A program made the position numbers and the translations under genes. Of a stretch of 64,000 nt of DNA, positions 1 to 10,816 are shown in pieces. The notes under the pieces were generated by a model. It saw nothing but the letters and a program-made list of their open reading frames with translations. It had not been told where the DNA came from and made no database searches. Positions within the stretch are counted from its first letter, which is position 1; every line of letters starts with the position of its first letter. The DNA comes from Myxococcus stipitatus (GTDB taxonomy: Bacteria > Myxococcota > Myxococcia > Myxococcales > Myxococcaceae): contig NZ_CP147913.1 of NCBI RefSeq assembly GCF_037414475.1, positions 2,480,001 through 2,544,000 on the forward strand. Direction: 5' to 3'.

Positions 1-1
1 C

Positions 2-463
2 TCGCTGCCCTCGGTGGTGCTGTCAGGCCCCGCGCTGCGCGAGAGTCGTCGCTACTCCACCAACGTGCTGCACGAGGACGTCGTGCAAGGCCCCTCCGGC
101 GCGGAGCTGGTGCGCAGGCGCCCCGCGTACACGGTGGATTTGGCCTTCACCCTCACGGTGGCCTCCGAGCGCACCGCCGAGCTCTTCAACCTCATGGCCG
201 CCGTGGCCACCTTCCTCAACCGCAACAGGTGGCTCGTCATGGCTCGAGACGCGGAGGACGCCTCGCGCGGCACCGTCCGGTGGGAAATGGACGCGGACGG
301 CGAGGTGCGCACGCAGCTCGGCAGCCGCGACGACGTGCGCGCCTTCACGTGGGGCCTCGTCGTGCGCGGCTTCGACGTGGATGAGGGCCTGCCCCTCGAC
401 ATCGGCAAGGCCGTCGCGCAGGCACACCTCGACACAGACTCTCTCCCTGGAGGCACCTCATGA
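2..463 (+). CDS. Tail-cluster protein, 5' end cut by window edge
   Basis: The frame is open from the window edge; a GTG at 14 is the first possible start inside, so the true start may lie upstream. The visible part is about 150 residues with no membrane segment. The middle (aliphatic beta-strand-like stretch, then a helix around AELFNLMAAV) is reminiscent of the DUF4255/Pvc16 tail-terminator-like proteins that often open contractile injection clusters, but this is a weak resemblance. It overlaps the next gene by 4 nt (ATGA), so it is translationally coupled to the tail operon. Confidence 0.6.
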   Translation, partial: SLPSVVLSGPALRESRRYSTNVLHEDVVQGPSGAELVRRRPAYTVDLAFTLTVASERTAELFNLMAAVATFLNRNRWLVMARDAEDASRGTVRWEMDADGEVRTQLGSRDDVRAFTWGLVVRGFDVDEGLPLDIGKAVAQAHLDTDSLPGGTS

Positions 464-813
464 GTGTCGCCCTCACCAATACCAAGGGCCGGCTCCTCAC
501 CTTCCTGTTGTCACACGAGGGGTACTGCTCGGCCTGCGGTGAGTGCGCCTGCAGCCTGCAACCCGGCCGTGGAGGCCGCCGCCTTCCCTCATCTCTGACC
601 CTGGCGGCAGGCGTCGCGCTCGCGGGCCTGCCGGAGGCCGTCCTGCAGGTGGCGTCCGTAGCTGCGGCCATCCGTCGGGGTGACGTCGCGGTGAAACGCC
701 AGGTGGCTCAGGAGTCCCGAACCCCTGTGTCGAGCCCCGCGCTGACAGCCCCGTCCCACTCCATGCCGGAGGCCGCTGTGCGTGTGTCCCGGAAGAAGCG
801 AGGTACGTCATGA
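460..813 (+). CDS. Small tail-operon protein with Cys cluster
   Basis: 117 residues, unrecognised family. Residues 23-30 carry a CSACGECAC cluster (two CxxC/CxC spacings) that could bind zinc; the rest is low-complexity Ala/Arg/Ser. It overlaps both neighbours by 4 nt (ATGA at 460 and at 810), the usual coupling in a tail operon, which is the main reason to accept it as real. Position between the first gene and the sheath suggests a structural or assembly role, but no function can be assigned. Confidence 0.6.
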   Translation: MSVALTNTKGRLLTFLLSHEGYCSACGECACSLQPGRGGRRLPSSLTLAAGVALAGLPEAVLQVASVAAAIRRGDVAVKRQVAQESRTPVSSPALTAPSHSMPEAAVRVSRKKRGTS

Positions 814-3020
814 GTCGCGAGTTGCTGTCATCCAAGGTTGTCGTGGTGGAGGAGGAGCCTCGCGTCCGCGGCATCCCCTCCGCGCCTACGTCCGTGGCGG
901 GGGCCGTAGGCCTGGCGGAGCGTGGCCCCATCGGCAAGCCCGTGCTGTGCACCTCCATGGAGGACTACCAGGCCACCTTCGGCGGCTTCACGCCCGACTC
1001 TGACCTCGCCATCGCCGCCATGGGCTTCTTCGAGAATGGCGGCAGCCGCCTGTGGGTGGTGCGCACCGTCCACTACGAGGACACGTCCAACCCCGAGTCG
1101 CATACGGCCACGCGTGCGACGGCCGCCCTCGCCACAGGCGGCGGGCCCACGCCCGCTGTGGTGTGGGGCACCCTCCGTCCTCCCTTCTCCCTCGCGGACG
1201 GGCAGCGCCTGGAGGTGGCCGTCAATGGCAGCGCGGCGGTGGACGTCACCTTCGCTGGGACTGCCGCCTCCGTCGTGGCGAGCCGTCCGGGCCCCTATGC
1301 CCTCACTTCCGGCCAGCCGCTTCGCGTGCGCATCGACGGTGCGCGGGACATCTTCATCTCCTTCAGTGCAGGGGACTTCGTGGACATGTCCCAGGCCACG
1401 CCAGAGGAGGTCGCTGCCCTCCTCAACGCAGTCCTCGTCGGGGGCAGCGCCACGGTTGAGGCTGGGGCATTGCGAATCTCCAGCGACACCTTCGGGGCCA
1501 CCAGCCGCCTGGAGGTGGGGGGCGAGGTGGCCAACGCCGTCTTCGGTTTCGCCCTCGGCCCCCAGGTGGGCACAGGCAACGTCCAGAGTCTGCGCGCCGT
1601 CGAGCTGCGCGAGGTGCAGTCCCTCATCGAGGCCTCGGTGGCGGGAGTGCGTGTGGAGGCGTCTTCCCTCGGGACGCTGCAGCTACGCACCACGGCTACC
1701 GGCCCCTCCGCCTCCCTGCGCGTGCAAGGGGGCGCGGGGCTCGGCCTGGACGCGCTACTGCACCAGGGCGCCGCCTCGGGTGACATGGACGTCCTGCGCC
1801 TGGAGGCCAAGGACGCAGGTGCCTACGCCAACCGTCTGGAGGTGGAGGTACGCCCCGCCACCAGCGGCTCGCCCGACGCCTACGACATCCTCATCCTCGA
1901 GGACGGCACCTACCGCGAGTCCTTCCCCAACCTCACAAGCACCGAGGGCGACGCGCGCTACGTCGAGCGCGTCCTCAACGACGGGCGCACCGGCTCGCGC
2001 TACATCCAGGCCTTCCTCATGGAGCCGGGCGCCGTCCCGGACGTGCAGACGGTGGCCCTCTCGGGTGGCGCCGACGGACTCGTCGGACTCAGGGACTCCG
2101 ACTTCATCGGCTCGGAGGCGGCGAAGACGGGCCTCTACGCGCTGGACTCCGTGCAGGAGCTGTCGCTCCTCCTCGTGCCCGGGCGGGCCACTCCTGCCGT
2201 CCACAATGCCATGGTGCGCTACTGCGAGGTGGCGCGCGACGGCCTCGTCTTCGCCATCCTCGACTCGCCCGCGGGCTACACCGCCACGGACATCGTCTCC
2301 TACGTCTCCGAGGAGGCCGCGCTGGAAGGCCTGTCCGAGCACGCCGCGCTGTACTGGCCCCGCGTCAAGGTGATCAACCCGTCGCGCGGCGTCTTCGGCA
2401 ACGTCGAGCAGTTCGTCGTCCCGCCGTCCGGCATCATCGCAGGCGTCTACGCCCGCAACGACTCCGCACGCCCGGGCGGTGTGTACGACTCGCCTGCGGG
2501 CATCGAGGCGGGGCGCATGCTGGGTGTCCTCAGCTTTGAGTCCAACGAGGTGCTGGAGGAGAAAAAGCGGGACGTCGTCTATCCCCACCTCGTCAACCCG
2601 CTCACCACGGCGCCCGGCCTGCCGAGGTACATCGACGGCTCGCGCACCCTCAAGGCCGGCGGCAACTTCCCGTACATCGCCGAGAGGCGCGGGGTGTCCT
2701 TCATCGAGAGGAGTCTTCAGGCCGGCCTTCAGTTCGCCCGTCACCGCAACAACACCGAGGGCCTGCGCGCCCAGGTGCGGCGCTTCATCACCGCCTTCCT
2801 CCTCACGCAAATGCGCAACGGGGCCTTCCGCAGCATGGAGCCGGCCAAGGCCTTCTTCGTCGACGCCTCCGACTCCCTCAACCCTCCATCCGTCGTCTTC
2901 GCTGGGCAGTTGGTGGTGCGTGTGGGCCTCGCGACCAACAAGCCCGCTGAGTACATCGTCCTGCGCATCTCCCAGGACACCCGAGCCCTCGACGCCGAGC
3001 TGGCCTCGGCCGGCGCGTAA
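810..3020 (+). CDS. Contractile tail sheath protein
   Basis: 736 residues. The N-terminus ([18 protein letters not shown], then [15 protein letters not shown] and a [21 protein letters not shown] region) is the classic opening of phage and CIS sheath subunits. The C-terminal 150 residues contain the conserved [16 protein letters not shown] and [15 protein letters not shown] segments of the sheath core domain. The roughly 300-residue middle is an inserted surface domain, which makes the protein longer than a minimal sheath (about 350-480). The sheath polymerises round the tube and contracts to drive it into a target. Starts ATG 810 overlapping the upstream stop; the tube gene follows 11 nt after its stop. 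Confidence 0.95.
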   Translation: MSRELLSSKVVVVEEEPRVRGIPSAPTSVAGAVGLAERGPIGKPVLCTSMEDYQATFGGFTPDSDLAIAAMGFFENGGSRLWVVRTVHYEDTSNPESHTATRATAALATGGGPTPAVVWGTLRPPFSLADGQRLEVAVNGSAAVDVTFAGTAASVVASRPGPYALTSGQPLRVRIDGARDIFISFSAGDFVDMSQATPEEVAALLNAVLVGGSATVEAGALRISSDTFGATSRLEVGGEVANAVFGFALGPQVGTGNVQSLRAVELREVQSLIEASVAGVRVEASSLGTLQLRTTATGPSASLRVQGGAGLGLDALLHQGAASGDMDVLRLEAKDAGAYANRLEVEVRPATSGSPDAYDILILEDGTYRESFPNLTSTEGDARYVERVLNDGRTGSRYIQAFLMEPGAVPDVQTVALSGGADGLVGLRDSDFIGSEAAKTGLYALDSVQELSLLLVPGRATPAVHNAMVRYCEVARDGLVFAILDSPAGYTATDIVSYVSEEAALEGLSEHAALYWPRVKVINPSRGVFGNVEQFVVPPSGIIAGVYARNDSARPGGVYDSPAGIEAGRMLGVLSFESNEVLEEKKRDVVYPHLVNPLTTAPGLPRYIDGSRTLKAGGNFPYIAERRGVSFIERSLQAGLQFARHRNNTEGLRAQVRRFITAFLLTQMRNGAFRSMEPAKAFFVDASDSLNPPSVVFAGQLVVRVGLATNKPAEYIVLRISQDTRALDAELASAGA

Positions 3021-3031
3021 GGAGTCCCTCT

Positions 3032-3490
3032 ATGGCCATCATCGGACAGCCACGCAGCTTCCATAAGCGGTTCAAGTTTTTGGTCGAAATTGACGACGTC
3101 GGGCACGCGGGTTTCCAGAAGTGCAGCGAGCTGTCCGTCGAGGTCGCCAACATCCAATACTTCGAGGGCGGCAGCCTCATCCCCAACAAGAGTCCGGGGC
3201 GCCTCACCTTCAGCGACGTCACCCTCGAGCGAGGCGCCACGCAGGACCACGAGCTCTTCGACTGGTTTCAGGATGTCGTGCACATGTCGAGCGGCCTGGG
3301 CCTGCCGGACAGCCTCTACAAGCGCAACCTCGACATCGTCCAGCTGGACAGGGACGGCACCACGCTGCGTCGGTGGAGTCTCTCCCGCGCGTGGCCGGTG
3401 AAGTTCGTTGCAGGGGAATGGGACAATGAGAGTGACGAGACTGTCATCGAGTCTGTCACCCTCACCTACGACTTCTTCGAGCTTCAATAG
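3032..3490 (+). CDS. Tail tube protein (gp19-like)
   Basis: 152 residues, the normal length for T4 gp19/CIS inner tube proteins. It opens with the [20 protein letters not shown] type motif (here with HKRF), has the [17 protein letters not shown] beta-hairpin seen in this family, and ends with the conserved [18 protein letters not shown] strand. It forms the hexameric rings of the rigid inner tube inside the sheath. It lies immediately after the sheath gene, the standard order. An antisense gene abuts it: its stop is directly next to the stop of the NYN gene at 3491. Confidence 0.93.
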   Translation: MAIIGQPRSFHKRFKFLVEIDDVGHAGFQKCSELSVEVANIQYFEGGSLIPNKSPGRLTFSDVTLERGATQDHELFDWFQDVVHMSSGLGLPDSLYKRNLDIVQLDRDGTTLRRWSLSRAWPVKFVAGEWDNESDETVIESVTLTYDFFELQ

Positions 3491-4201
3491 TTACGGCGCC
3501 TTCGTGGCAGCCGTTCCCGATTGGAACTTGTACTTCCCCTTGAGGTCTGCCTCAAAAATCTGACGCTCGGCATCACACAAGCCACGAAGCCTGCGAGCGT
3601 GGCCTTGATGCTTTGGTGGCGTACCCTTCATCACCGACACGACCGTCACACTACGAAGCATATCCTTAACAGCCTGTAGTGCCGGCACGTAGTCAAAGTC
3701 TCCACTTACCAAAATTGCATGATCATACTCAGCAGCCTGCCTCACCATATCGACGGCCAATCCGACATCTACCCCCTTCTCCCCCACGCGCCTCCCAATT
3801 CGCAACTCACTAGGCTTCGCCCCCCAAACCTGCACTGGGTCAACCTTCAACACCCCTGCATAGCGAAACTCAATGGCATCAAAATTCTCCTCAATTCGCC
3901 CGTAGACAGCATCGTGCAACTTCTCCAGCCGATCACACTCCGTCCGGTAATACTCCTCTGCCTTTTTCTGGAACTCATCAGGCTTCATGCCAGCCGGGCA
4001 CATCTTTGAGTGATATTTCGCGTTCCAGCTCCAAGACGCGATCCTGGCGGCCTGATACCAATTCACGCGAATCAGACGGTCCCCCTTGGGGACCAAGTCT
4101 TCAAATACTTGCCCCCAATCCACATCCTTCTCCTGGAGACCAAGTGCATCCAAGTTGTAGTGCAGATTCTGACCATCCACATAGATCACAGTCCGAAGCA
4201 C
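3491..4201 (-). CDS. NYN-domain (LabA/PIN-like) putative RNase, antisense insertion
   Basis: About 236 residues from a GTG start at 4201, chosen because a G-rich Shine-Dalgarno-like stretch lies just before it; the open frame extends to 4318 but that extension looks untranslated. Near the N-terminus VIYVDGQNLHYNL gives the first acidic site, mid-protein EKGVDVGLAVDMV the second, and ILVSGDFDYVPAL the third. These are the Asp motifs of NYN domains, a PIN-fold family of metal-dependent RNases. It lies antisense between the tube and the tail chaperone, has clearly lower GC than its neighbours and no partner in its own orientation, so it looks like transferred cargo. RNA-degrading function is inferred from the family. 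Confidence 0.85.
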   Translation of the reverse strand: MLRTVIYVDGQNLHYNLDALGLQEKDVDWGQVFEDLVPKGDRLIRVNWYQAARIASWSWNAKYHSKMCPAGMKPDEFQKKAEEYYRTECDRLEKLHDAVYGRIEENFDAIEFRYAGVLKVDPVQVWGAKPSELRIGRRVGEKGVDVGLAVDMVRQAAEYDHAILVSGDFDYVPALQAVKDMLRSVTVVSVMKGTPPKHQGHARRLRGLCDAERQIFEADLKGKYKFQSGTAATKAP

Positions 4202-4370
4202 CTTACCCCCAATAGAATACGTAGGACACGTCGCACGGCGCATACACAGACACCACCCCAAGAGCCTGTCCTTTGACCAACAACCTGTCAAGCGAGGCAA
4301 CAACCATATCTGCTGCAACCAGCTCCCAATCCGTACGGCCCCCTGCCAGCAGCCCCTCAGCCCAGTTTCG

Positions 4371-4413
4371 ATGTCCCCGATTTGCCGCCCGAGGCCTTTG
4401 TCCTTCCCGGAGG
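4371..4413 (+). promoter_or_regulatory. Junction element A (copy 1 of 4)
   Basis: Starts ATGTCCCCGA, has GAGGCCTTTGTCC about 20 nt on, then a GGAGG Shine-Dalgarno, and sits 49 nt upstream of the next tail gene start (4420). Related copies are at 15851, 20422 and 22461, each ahead of a tail gene and each at a place where cargo interrupts the tail operon. Promoter or 5' leader function is inferred from position and recurrence. Confidence 0.55.
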
Positions 4414-4419
4414 TTGGAC

Positions 4420-5193
4420 ATGGCGGACATCATCTCGTGCCCCTCGGGGCTGACGGGCCGTATTCGGGGAATGCGAGTGCGGGAGGAGCGCGTCCTCGCG
4501 GACAGGAAACTGGCGAAGAGCGGCGGCCAGGTAGATGAGCTGCTCTCCGCGTGCTGGGAGGAACTGCTGGACGCCGGCCCCTACGCCTACCCCGACGGGA
4601 AGGTGGACTGGGGCAAGGTGCTGCAGGGGGACCGCTTCTATGCGCTGCTCCAGGTGCGCGTTCTCACCTACGGCCCTGAATACGTCTTCACCGTCCCCTG
4701 TCAGGCTGCCGCCTGCCGCACCCGCATCGACTGGGAGCTGGACTTGAGGCAGCTCCCGGTCCGCCCCCTCTCGGACGCCAGCCGCGCGGCCTTCATGGCC
4801 GGCAACCGCTTCGAGACGACGCTGCCGGACGCCGGCAAGCGCGTGCGCTTCAAGCTGCTGACGGGTGAGGATGAGCGGCGGCTGCCGCAGCTTCAGCGCG
4901 CGGCGCCCGAGAAGCTGCTGTCCTCAGTCCTCGCCTACCGGGTGCTGGACGTTGACGGCGTGGACGCGCGCGACAAGCGCCGCTTCCTCGAGGACCTCAG
5001 CTTGCGCGACGCAGACTTCCTCGTCGACGAGTTTGACGCCGTCGACTGCGGCGTGGACACCACCCTCGAAGTCGAGTGCCCCGAGTGCCTCATGCGTCAG
5101 GAGGTGGAGCTCCCTTTCGACCGGGGCTTCTTCCTTCCGGGGACTCAGCGGATGACGAGACGCCGGGAGCGCTCCACCTCTTCCCCGGCGTGA
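4420..5193 (+). CDS. Tail assembly / baseplate hub chaperone-like protein
   Basis: 257 residues from ATG 4420, which follows a good GGAGG six bases upstream; a longer open frame back to 4273 crosses the junction element and was rejected. The sequence ([19 protein letters not shown] near the N-terminus, Cys pairs around residues 97-103 and a CPEC near residue 221) resembles T4-family baseplate hub assembly chaperones, which often carry a zinc site. It lies between tube and tape measure, the slot where tail phages encode assembly chaperones. Its 3' end overlaps an open frame in the -1 frame (see next entry). The family assignment is by resemblance, not alignment. Confidence 0.7.
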   Translation: MADIISCPSGLTGRIRGMRVREERVLADRKLAKSGGQVDELLSACWEELLDAGPYAYPDGKVDWGKVLQGDRFYALLQVRVLTYGPEYVFTVPCQAAACRTRIDWELDLRQLPVRPLSDASRAAFMAGNRFETTLPDAGKRVRFKLLTGEDERRLPQLQRAAPEKLLSSVLAYRVLDVDGVDARDKRRFLEDLSLRDADFLVDEFDAVDCGVDTTLEVECPECLMRQEVELPFDRGFFLPGTQRMTRRRERSTSSPA

Positions 5194-5381
5194 CTCTGGA
5201 GACATGGCGCGAGGGCCTCTTCCAGCTGTGCTGGCACCAGCACGGAGGCAGCGGCCTCGCAGCCCCCCTCGGTGACGCCCTGGAGTTGCCCACCTCAGAC
5301 AGGGACTGGCTGCTCGAGCGCATGGGCCAACAGCGCGCCCAGGAGGCCAAGGCGCTGGAGAAGGCCGCGAAGCGGAGGTAG
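5190..5381 (+). CDS. Small tail chaperone partner, coupled or frameshifted
   Basis: About 63 residues from a GTG at 5190 whose last two bases begin the TGA of the upstream gene (GTGA). The same -1 frame is open back to 5076, so the product could instead be made as a -1 frameshift extension of the chaperone, as in gpG/gpGT or P2 E/E'. It starts [15 protein letters not shown] and ends in a charged helix ([15 protein letters not shown]). No obvious heptameric slippery site was found in the overlap, and no clear Shine-Dalgarno precedes the GTG. It lies 3 nt before the tape-measure start. Confidence 0.65.
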   Translation: MTLETWREGLFQLCWHQHGGSGLAAPLGDALELPTSDRDWLLERMGQQRAQEAKALEKAAKRR

Positions 5382-5384
5382 CAC

Positions 5385-8078
5385 ATGCTCAACAACCTCG
5401 GCCTGGGCTTCGTCTTCACGGCGCGCGACTTGGCCTCCGGTACCTTTCAAGACGTGGAGCGCAACTTCATGAGCCTGGACAGGCGCGTGGGGTTGGGTAC
5501 CGCGCGCATTGAGGGTGCATTCCAGCGGCTCGGCGTCGCCATGGCCCTCTTCACAGCGGGCGCCGTCACCCTTGGCGCCTCGCTGTCCCTGGCCAATACC
5601 GCCGGCCAATTCGAGCAGGCCGTTGCGGGCGTGGCCGCCGTCTCCGGTGCCTCGGCCGAGGTGCTTGGACAGCTCCGTGACGCAGCCATCCAGGCAAGCC
5701 TCGCCACGCAATTCACACCCACGGAGTCGGTGCTGGGCCTGCGCGAGCTCACCCAGGCCGGCTTCACCGCGACGGAGTCCATGAAGCTACTGCTGCCGGT
5801 GTTGGACCTGGCCGGTGGCTCGCTGGGAGAGCTGACTCCCCAGGGCGCAGCGGGCCTCGCGTCGCAGGCGATGAAGGCCTTCGGCATCTCTACCGACAAC
5901 GCCGCAATCTCCGTCGACCAGATGCTCCAAGCCGTCAACGTCTTCGCCCTCAGCGCCAATGAGCTGCCCCTGGCCCTCGGCACCGCAGCGCGAGGAGCGC
6001 AGGCCCTCAATCAGTCCCTGCCCGAGACACTCATCGCATTGGGATTGGTGAAGAACGTCGTCCCTGGAGTGGAGCGCGCCTCCACCGCCGTGGCCGTCGC
6101 CATGGAGCGCATGGCGGACCCGGAGGTGCAGAAGCACCTGCGTGGACTGGGCGTCGCCGTCACGGACTCCAAGGGTAACTTCCTCAGCTTCCTCGACATC
6201 CTCGACAAGCTGTCGCCCGCCCTCGAGCGCATGACGGCGGCGCAACGTAGCGCCTTCCTGCTGAAGGCCTTCGGCCGCGAGGCGCTCGGCGGTGTGAATG
6301 CCATCCTCACGCAGTTCAGCAACGGCATCCGCAAGGACACCGGCGAAGTCGTCCGCGGCGCCGCGGCACTCAAACACCTGCGCGACGAGTTCGAGAAGGC
6401 GGGCGGCACCGCCAAGGCATTCCGCGAGCAGATGCTGGACACTTTCCAGGGCCAGAAGACGTTGCTGGCTGGCAACCTGGAGACGCTCGCCATCGTCCTC
6501 GGGGAGCCCTTCGCCCAAGTCTTGAAGCCCCTCGTCACCCTCGTCGCCAGCGCGGTGCAGCAGGTGCTGGGGGTCTTCCAGTCGTTGCCCGGCCCGGTTA
6601 AGCGCGCCTTCGCAGCCGTCGCGCTCGGAGCTGGTGGCCTGGTTACTCTCGTCGGTGCGGTCATCGCCGCGAAGGTGGGCTTGGCGCTGCTCGTGGTGGG
6701 CCTCAAGGTGCTGGGCCTCACGTTGGGCGGCCTCCTGGCCACGGTGCTTCCGGCCGTGGGCGCTGTCGTCCTCCTGGGCGTCGCCGTGGCCGGCCTTGCC
6801 TACGCCGTCCGTCACAACCTCGGTGGCCTGGGCGACTTCGTCGAGCGTGTGCAGCAGCGGGTGACTCTCGCCTTCCGCGGCCTCGTTCAGCTCTTCGAGG
6901 ACGGAGGATTCTCCGGCGCGGTGCGCGAGGAGCTGGTCAGGGCCGAGAATGCCGGGCTGAAGGACTTCCTCATCAACCTCTACCTGTGGGGCCATCGCCT
7001 CCACAGCTTCTTCTCCGGCATCGCCGACAGTTTCTCCTCTAGCCTGGAGGCCGCGCGCCCCACCCTCGACGCCTTCCAGGCGACGCTAGGGCGGGTGGGC
7101 GCGGCGATGGGCTTCCTCTCCGAGAGGGACGACGCAGCCACGGCCGCCGCGAAGTTCGCTGCATTCGGCGCCTCTGGGGCCACGGTGGGACGTGCCCTCG
7201 CCCGCGTCTTCGACTTCGTCGTCCTGGCACTCACGGCCGCCGCGGAAGTAGTGGAGGGGCTGGCGGGGCAGTGGGGCTACATGAAGGCCGGTGTCGACTT
7301 CCTCCTGGGCAGCTTGGGCCACCTGGGTCGCGTCCTCGGAGGGGCGCTCTCCGGCCTTTTGGGCACCACCTCCGCCGTGCAGCAAGGCAGCAGCGGGTGG
7401 ACGCTCATGGGGCAAGCCATTGGGTTTGCCATCGGCAACATCACCACCGTCGTGGGAGTGCTGGTGTCCGCCGTCTCCCTCGCGGTGTCCGTGGTGGGGG
7501 GCGTCCTCAACGCAGCCCTGGCGGCCTTCTCCGGCATCGTCGACGTCTTCTGGGGCGTGGTGTTGACGCTCAGTGGCATCCTCACCGGCAATTGGGCCGA
7601 GGCCTGGACGGGAATGAAGCTCGTCGTCTTCGGCACGGTCGACGCAATCTCAGGCGTCCTCCTGGAGCTCGTGGGTGCCATCCTCGGCGTCGTGGATGCC
7701 GTGGCGAGCCTCTTCGGTGCGAACACCGGCCTCCAGCAAGCCCTGCGGACGGCTCGGCTGGGCCTCCACCGGGACTTGTCCGTCGCCTTCGGCCTCGAGG
7801 ACTCCACCGGCAGCTCCGCCACACCCGCGTCCGTCGTCACCACCGCTTCGCCCACCTCGCCAGTGGACTGGCCCCTGGAGTCCTCGTCCATGCCTGCGGT
7901 GGCCGCCCTCCAGGCCTCGCTGCCCCAGGCGGAAGTGCGCTCCTCGGAGCCGGCCTCGTCGTCCAGTCCGCCCGTCCTCGTGAGTGTCCAGGTGGACGGG
8001 GAGGTGCTCGCCCAGGCCACGGCGCGCGCCGAGAGAGACGCCGCCTCCCGCAGCTTCTCCCCCATGCCCGCGTACTGA
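5385..8078 (+). CDS. Tail tape measure protein
   Basis: 897 residues, ATG preceded by GGAGG. Residues 75-290 show the TP901-type tape-measure core: [34 protein letters not shown], then a long Ala/Leu-rich helical region. Several hydrophobic stretches follow (about residues 410-470 and 660-790), typical of tape measures that insert into the target membrane. The C-terminal 100 residues are Ser/Pro-rich and low complexity. The protein sets tail length and is ejected first. From the usual 1.5 angstrom per residue, a tail somewhat over 100 nm would be expected; that is an estimate only. Confidence 0.93.
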   Translation: MLNNLGLGFVFTARDLASGTFQDVERNFMSLDRRVGLGTARIEGAFQRLGVAMALFTAGAVTLGASLSLANTAGQFEQAVAGVAAVSGASAEVLGQLRDAAIQASLATQFTPTESVLGLRELTQAGFTATESMKLLLPVLDLAGGSLGELTPQGAAGLASQAMKAFGISTDNAAISVDQMLQAVNVFALSANELPLALGTAARGAQALNQSLPETLIALGLVKNVVPGVERASTAVAVAMERMADPEVQKHLRGLGVAVTDSKGNFLSFLDILDKLSPALERMTAAQRSAFLLKAFGREALGGVNAILTQFSNGIRKDTGEVVRGAAALKHLRDEFEKAGGTAKAFREQMLDTFQGQKTLLAGNLETLAIVLGEPFAQVLKPLVTLVASAVQQVLGVFQSLPGPVKRAFAAVALGAGGLVTLVGAVIAAKVGLALLVVGLKVLGLTLGGLLATVLPAVGAVVLLGVAVAGLAYAVRHNLGGLGDFVERVQQRVTLAFRGLVQLFEDGGFSGAVREELVRAENAGLKDFLINLYLWGHRLHSFFSGIADSFSSSLEAARPTLDAFQATLGRVGAAMGFLSERDDAATAAAKFAAFGASGATVGRALARVFDFVVLALTAAAEVVEGLAGQWGYMKAGVDFLLGSLGHLGRVLGGALSGLLGTTSAVQQGSSGWTLMGQAIGFAIGNITTVVGVLVSAVSLAVSVVGGVLNAALAAFSGIVDVFWGVVLTLSGILTGNWAEAWTGMKLVVFGTVDAISGVLLELVGAILGVVDAVASLFGANTGLQQALRTARLGLHRDLSVAFGLEDSTGSSATPASVVTTASPTSPVDWPLESSSMPAVAALQASLPQAEVRSSEPASSSSPPVLVSVQVDGEVLAQATARAERDAASRSFSPMPAY

Positions 8079-8088
8079 GAGGCTCCGC

Positions 8089-8598
8089 ATGTCCTCCGCT
8101 GCCCTCGCCCGTCCGCCTCGCTGTGTCCTGGTGAATGTCCTCACCGGCGAGGCCATGGAGTGCCTCTTCAACCCCACGCAACTCACCGAGAAGTGCCAAG
8201 TGAATTGGAATCGCCTGGCGGTGCCGGGCCTCTCTCACCAGGTGCTCCAGTTCCAGGGCACCTCCAACCGGCAGCTCTCGGGCGTCGAGTTCTATCTGGA
8301 CGCGTACTTCGCGGCGCAGCAGGGCAACACGCCCAACATCATGGCCTTCCGCGCCTTCCTTCTCGCGCTCACTATCCCTCCGCAGGGCACCCAGGGAGTG
8401 CTGGCCACCGCGCCTCCGCGCGTCCTCGTCCTCTGGCCAGGCCTCCTCACAGTGGAGTGTGTCGTCGCCAGCGTGGAGTTTCAGTACCGCCAGCTCGCCG
8501 TCGACGGCCGCGTCCTCGTCTACACCGCCACCGTCACGTTCGAGGAGATTCTGGACACCCGCGTCACCTCCGAGCAGCTCCGACAGGAGGTTCCGTAA
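8089..8598 (+). CDS. CIS-tube-like / LysM-adaptor baseplate protein
   Basis: 169 residues from ATG 8089. The opening ([21 protein letters not shown], then a [23 protein letters not shown] strand pair) matches the N-terminal domain of the CIS tube / peptidoglycan-binding baseplate proteins found between the tape measure and gpD in contractile injection systems. It likely forms the innermost baseplate ring linking tube and hub. A fully separate LysM-like gene follows (stop and start overlap as TAATG), so the two halves seen fused in some systems are split here. Confidence 0.7.
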   Translation: MSSAALARPPRCVLVNVLTGEAMECLFNPTQLTEKCQVNWNRLAVPGLSHQVLQFQGTSNRQLSGVEFYLDAYFAAQQGNTPNIMAFRAFLLALTIPPQGTQGVLATAPPRVLVLWPGLLTVECVVASVEFQYRQLAVDGRVLVYTATVTFEEILDTRVTSEQLRQEVP

Positions 8599-8939
8599 TG
8601 GCCCCGCACGCCGGCAGCCGCTACTCCTTCTGCCTCGGTGTTCGGGACGACATGGGCCGCTTGGTGCTCACCGAGAGAGTCCCCTACGGCTTCCAGCCGC
8701 ACTCGGACACGCATGTCCACCTCGTCGCGCAGGGTGACTCCCTCTGGGGACTCGCCGGCCGCTACTTCGCACCCCTGCCGCGTGCCTGCGGCTTCTGGTG
8801 GGTGCTCGCCGATTTTCAACCCGAGCCCATCATCGACGCGACGCTGGAGCTGGAGGCGGGGCGACGCCTCTTCATTCCGTCCCTCCGCGTCCTCACCGAC
8901 GTCATCCTCAGCGAGCAGCGGCGGAGGGAATCCGAATGA
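8598..8939 (+). CDS. LysM-like tail protein (gpX/Afp7 type)
   Basis: 113 residues, start overlapping the preceding stop (TAATG) and end overlapping the next start (ATGA). Residues 38-60 read THVHLVAQGDSLWGLAGRYF, a clear LysM motif of the V.GDSLW..A..Y type, followed by a WWVLADFQPEPIIDATLEL second half and RLFIPSLRVL. Such small proteins staple the tube-initiator ring to the hub in contractile tails and may contact peptidoglycan. Size fits the P2 gpX / Afp7-like family. Confidence 0.82.
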   Translation: MAPHAGSRYSFCLGVRDDMGRLVLTERVPYGFQPHSDTHVHLVAQGDSLWGLAGRYFAPLPRACGFWWVLADFQPEPIIDATLELEAGRRLFIPSLRVLTDVILSEQRRRESE

Positions 8940-10219
8940 CACGCCCTCTCGACAGGAGCGCGCCTGGCGTGCGCCTCACACTGCTTGCACACGAGCGGGC
9001 CCGCAGCGGCGAGCCCCTCACACTGGAGAGCCGCATCCTCGGCCTCACCTTCGAGGACTCTGCGACGAAGGCCGACAAGCTGTCCCTCCAGTTGGACAAC
9101 TTCGACCTGGCGCTCTTCGACAGGGCGGAGCTGGTGGGCGGCGTGGTGCTGGAGGTGTCCTGGGGCTACCCAGGCCTCATGGCGCCCCCGCGGCGAATGG
9201 TGGTGACGAAGCTGAAGGGCTTCCAGGTCCTCACCGTCGAAGGGCAGGCCCTCAGCACCCTCATGCACCGCGAGGCCAAGACACGCACCTGGCAAGGCAA
9301 GACGCGCGGCCAGGTGGTGCGCGAGGTGGCCGCAGAGTACGGCTACGAGGGGGACTCCATCCACGTCGAGGACACGGGAGAGCCGCTTGGCACCATTCAC
9401 CAGGCCGGGGAGACCGATGCTCGCCTCCTCCGGCGCTTGGCCGCGCGCGAGGAGTACGAGTTCCACGTCGACGACAGGGGCCTCACCTTCGCCCGTCGAA
9501 ACCAAGCCTCCGCCCCCACCCACGTTCTGTGGTGGTACGCCGACGCGGGCCGGGGCGACATCCTCTCCGTCAACGTCGAGTCCGAGTTGGGTCGCCGGGT
9601 GGGCAAGGCGCAAGTGCGCGGCCGGGACGCCATGGCCAAGAGAAACCTCGAGGCCCAGGCGAGCAGTGCCTCCGTCGAGCGCACCACCCTCGCGGACTTC
9701 TTGGAGGTGGTCGACCGAATCACAGGCACCACCTCGCTGCAGCTCCGCAATGCCACCACCAGTGTCCAGCCCACCTCCGCTTCGACACCGGCCCAAGCCC
9801 AGCGCGAATCCGAGGCTCGCTTCCGGCGCGCGGAAGCCGGCACCGTGAAGTTGTCCCTCCAGGTGGTGGGCAACCCCTCATTGCGCGCCAAGTCCGTGGT
9901 GGAGGTGCGCGGCATCTCCCGCCTCCTCTCGGGCAAGTATTACGTCACCGAGGCGAAGCACGTCCTCTCCTCCTCCGGCTACACCTGCGACTTGAAGCTG
10001 TCGCGTGACGGCACGGGCCCGCGTCAGCAAGCCAGCCCGGAGAAGCAGGGCCAGCCCCAGGGCGGTCAGCCCAACGTCTGCACGCCCGCGACGGGCGCCG
10101 TGCTGTCGGAGTTGGAGGTCGTCTACAAGAAGTCCGGCGCCACGCACGTCGAGTACCGCCGCAACGGGCAATCCATCGGCGCGGGGGACCCCGAGTCGGG
10201 CCACAGCCCCCCGGAGTGA
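8936..10219 (+). CDS. Baseplate hub protein, late-control gene D (gpD) family
   Basis: 427 residues. The N-terminal half ([41 protein letters not shown]) and the middle ([47 protein letters not shown]) follow the gpD/VgrG-N hub fold. It forms the trimeric hub on which the gpV-like spike is mounted. The last 60 residues are a Gln/Pro/Gly-rich linker, possibly a docking tail. Start overlaps the LysM gene (ATGA); the spike gene starts 10 nt after its stop. Confidence 0.9.
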   Translation: MTRPLDRSAPGVRLTLLAHERARSGEPLTLESRILGLTFEDSATKADKLSLQLDNFDLALFDRAELVGGVVLEVSWGYPGLMAPPRRMVVTKLKGFQVLTVEGQALSTLMHREAKTRTWQGKTRGQVVREVAAEYGYEGDSIHVEDTGEPLGTIHQAGETDARLLRRLAAREEYEFHVDDRGLTFARRNQASAPTHVLWWYADAGRGDILSVNVESELGRRVGKAQVRGRDAMAKRNLEAQASSASVERTTLADFLEVVDRITGTTSLQLRNATTSVQPTSASTPAQAQRESEARFRRAEAGTVKLSLQVVGNPSLRAKSVVEVRGISRLLSGKYYVTEAKHVLSSSGYTCDLKLSRDGTGPRQQASPEKQGQPQGGQPNVCTPATGAVLSELEVVYKKSGATHVEYRRNGQSIGAGDPESGHSPPE

Positions 10220-10229
10220 GGAGCGAACC

Positions 10230-10808
10230 ATGAGCACCTTCGACGACGACCTCCTCGCCCATGACACGCGCCTCCTCGGCATGTACGTGGGCTACGTCAC
10301 TCAGCGCGACGACACGGAGGGCCTCGGCCGCGTCCGCGTGTGCATCCCCGGTGTCCTCGAGCCTGAGTCCGCCTGGGCCTGGCCGCTGGGCACCTCCGGC
10401 GGCGGGGCCAAGGACACGGGCTTCTTCGCGATTCCCATGGTGGGCGCCGAGGTGGCCGTCTTCTTCCACCAGGGCGACGTCGACGCGCCCTACTACCTCA
10501 GCGCGCACTGGGGCATGCCGGGCGGGAAGAGCGAAGTGCCAGAGGAGGCGCAGGTGTCTCCGCCCGACAACCGCGTCCTCGCCACACCCACCTTCCGTGT
10601 GGAGTTGGACGAGTCCGCGGGGAAGCGGAAGCTGAAGCTCACCAACCGGAAGACAGGCGACTGCCTCACCTTCGATGCGGAGGAGAACACCGTCACCCTG
10701 GAGGCCACCACCTCGCTCACTCTGCGCGCGGTGGGGGCCATCTCCCTGGAGGCGGCCCAAGTCACCATCGCCGGCCGCGTCGTCCGCCCCATCGCCGAGC
10801 CCATTTGA
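10230..10808 (+). CDS. Spike / baseplate assembly protein V-like
   Basis: 192 residues. The N-terminal OB-like domain has [20 protein letters not shown] and [19 protein letters not shown], the signature of gpV/gp5 OB domains. Residues 110-190 are a run of beta-strands typical of the spike shaft (alternating [19 protein letters not shown]). It would form the membrane-piercing trimer at the tip of the tube. There is no lysozyme domain and no PAAR domain in this protein or next to it. Confidence 0.88.
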   Translation: MSTFDDDLLAHDTRLLGMYVGYVTQRDDTEGLGRVRVCIPGVLEPESAWAWPLGTSGGGAKDTGFFAIPMVGAEVAVFFHQGDVDAPYYLSAHWGMPGGKSEVPEEAQVSPPDNRVLATPTFRVELDESAGKRKLKLTNRKTGDCLTFDAEENTVTLEATTSLTLRAVGAISLEAAQVTIAGRVVRPIAEPI

Positions 10809-10816
10809 GGACGCCC

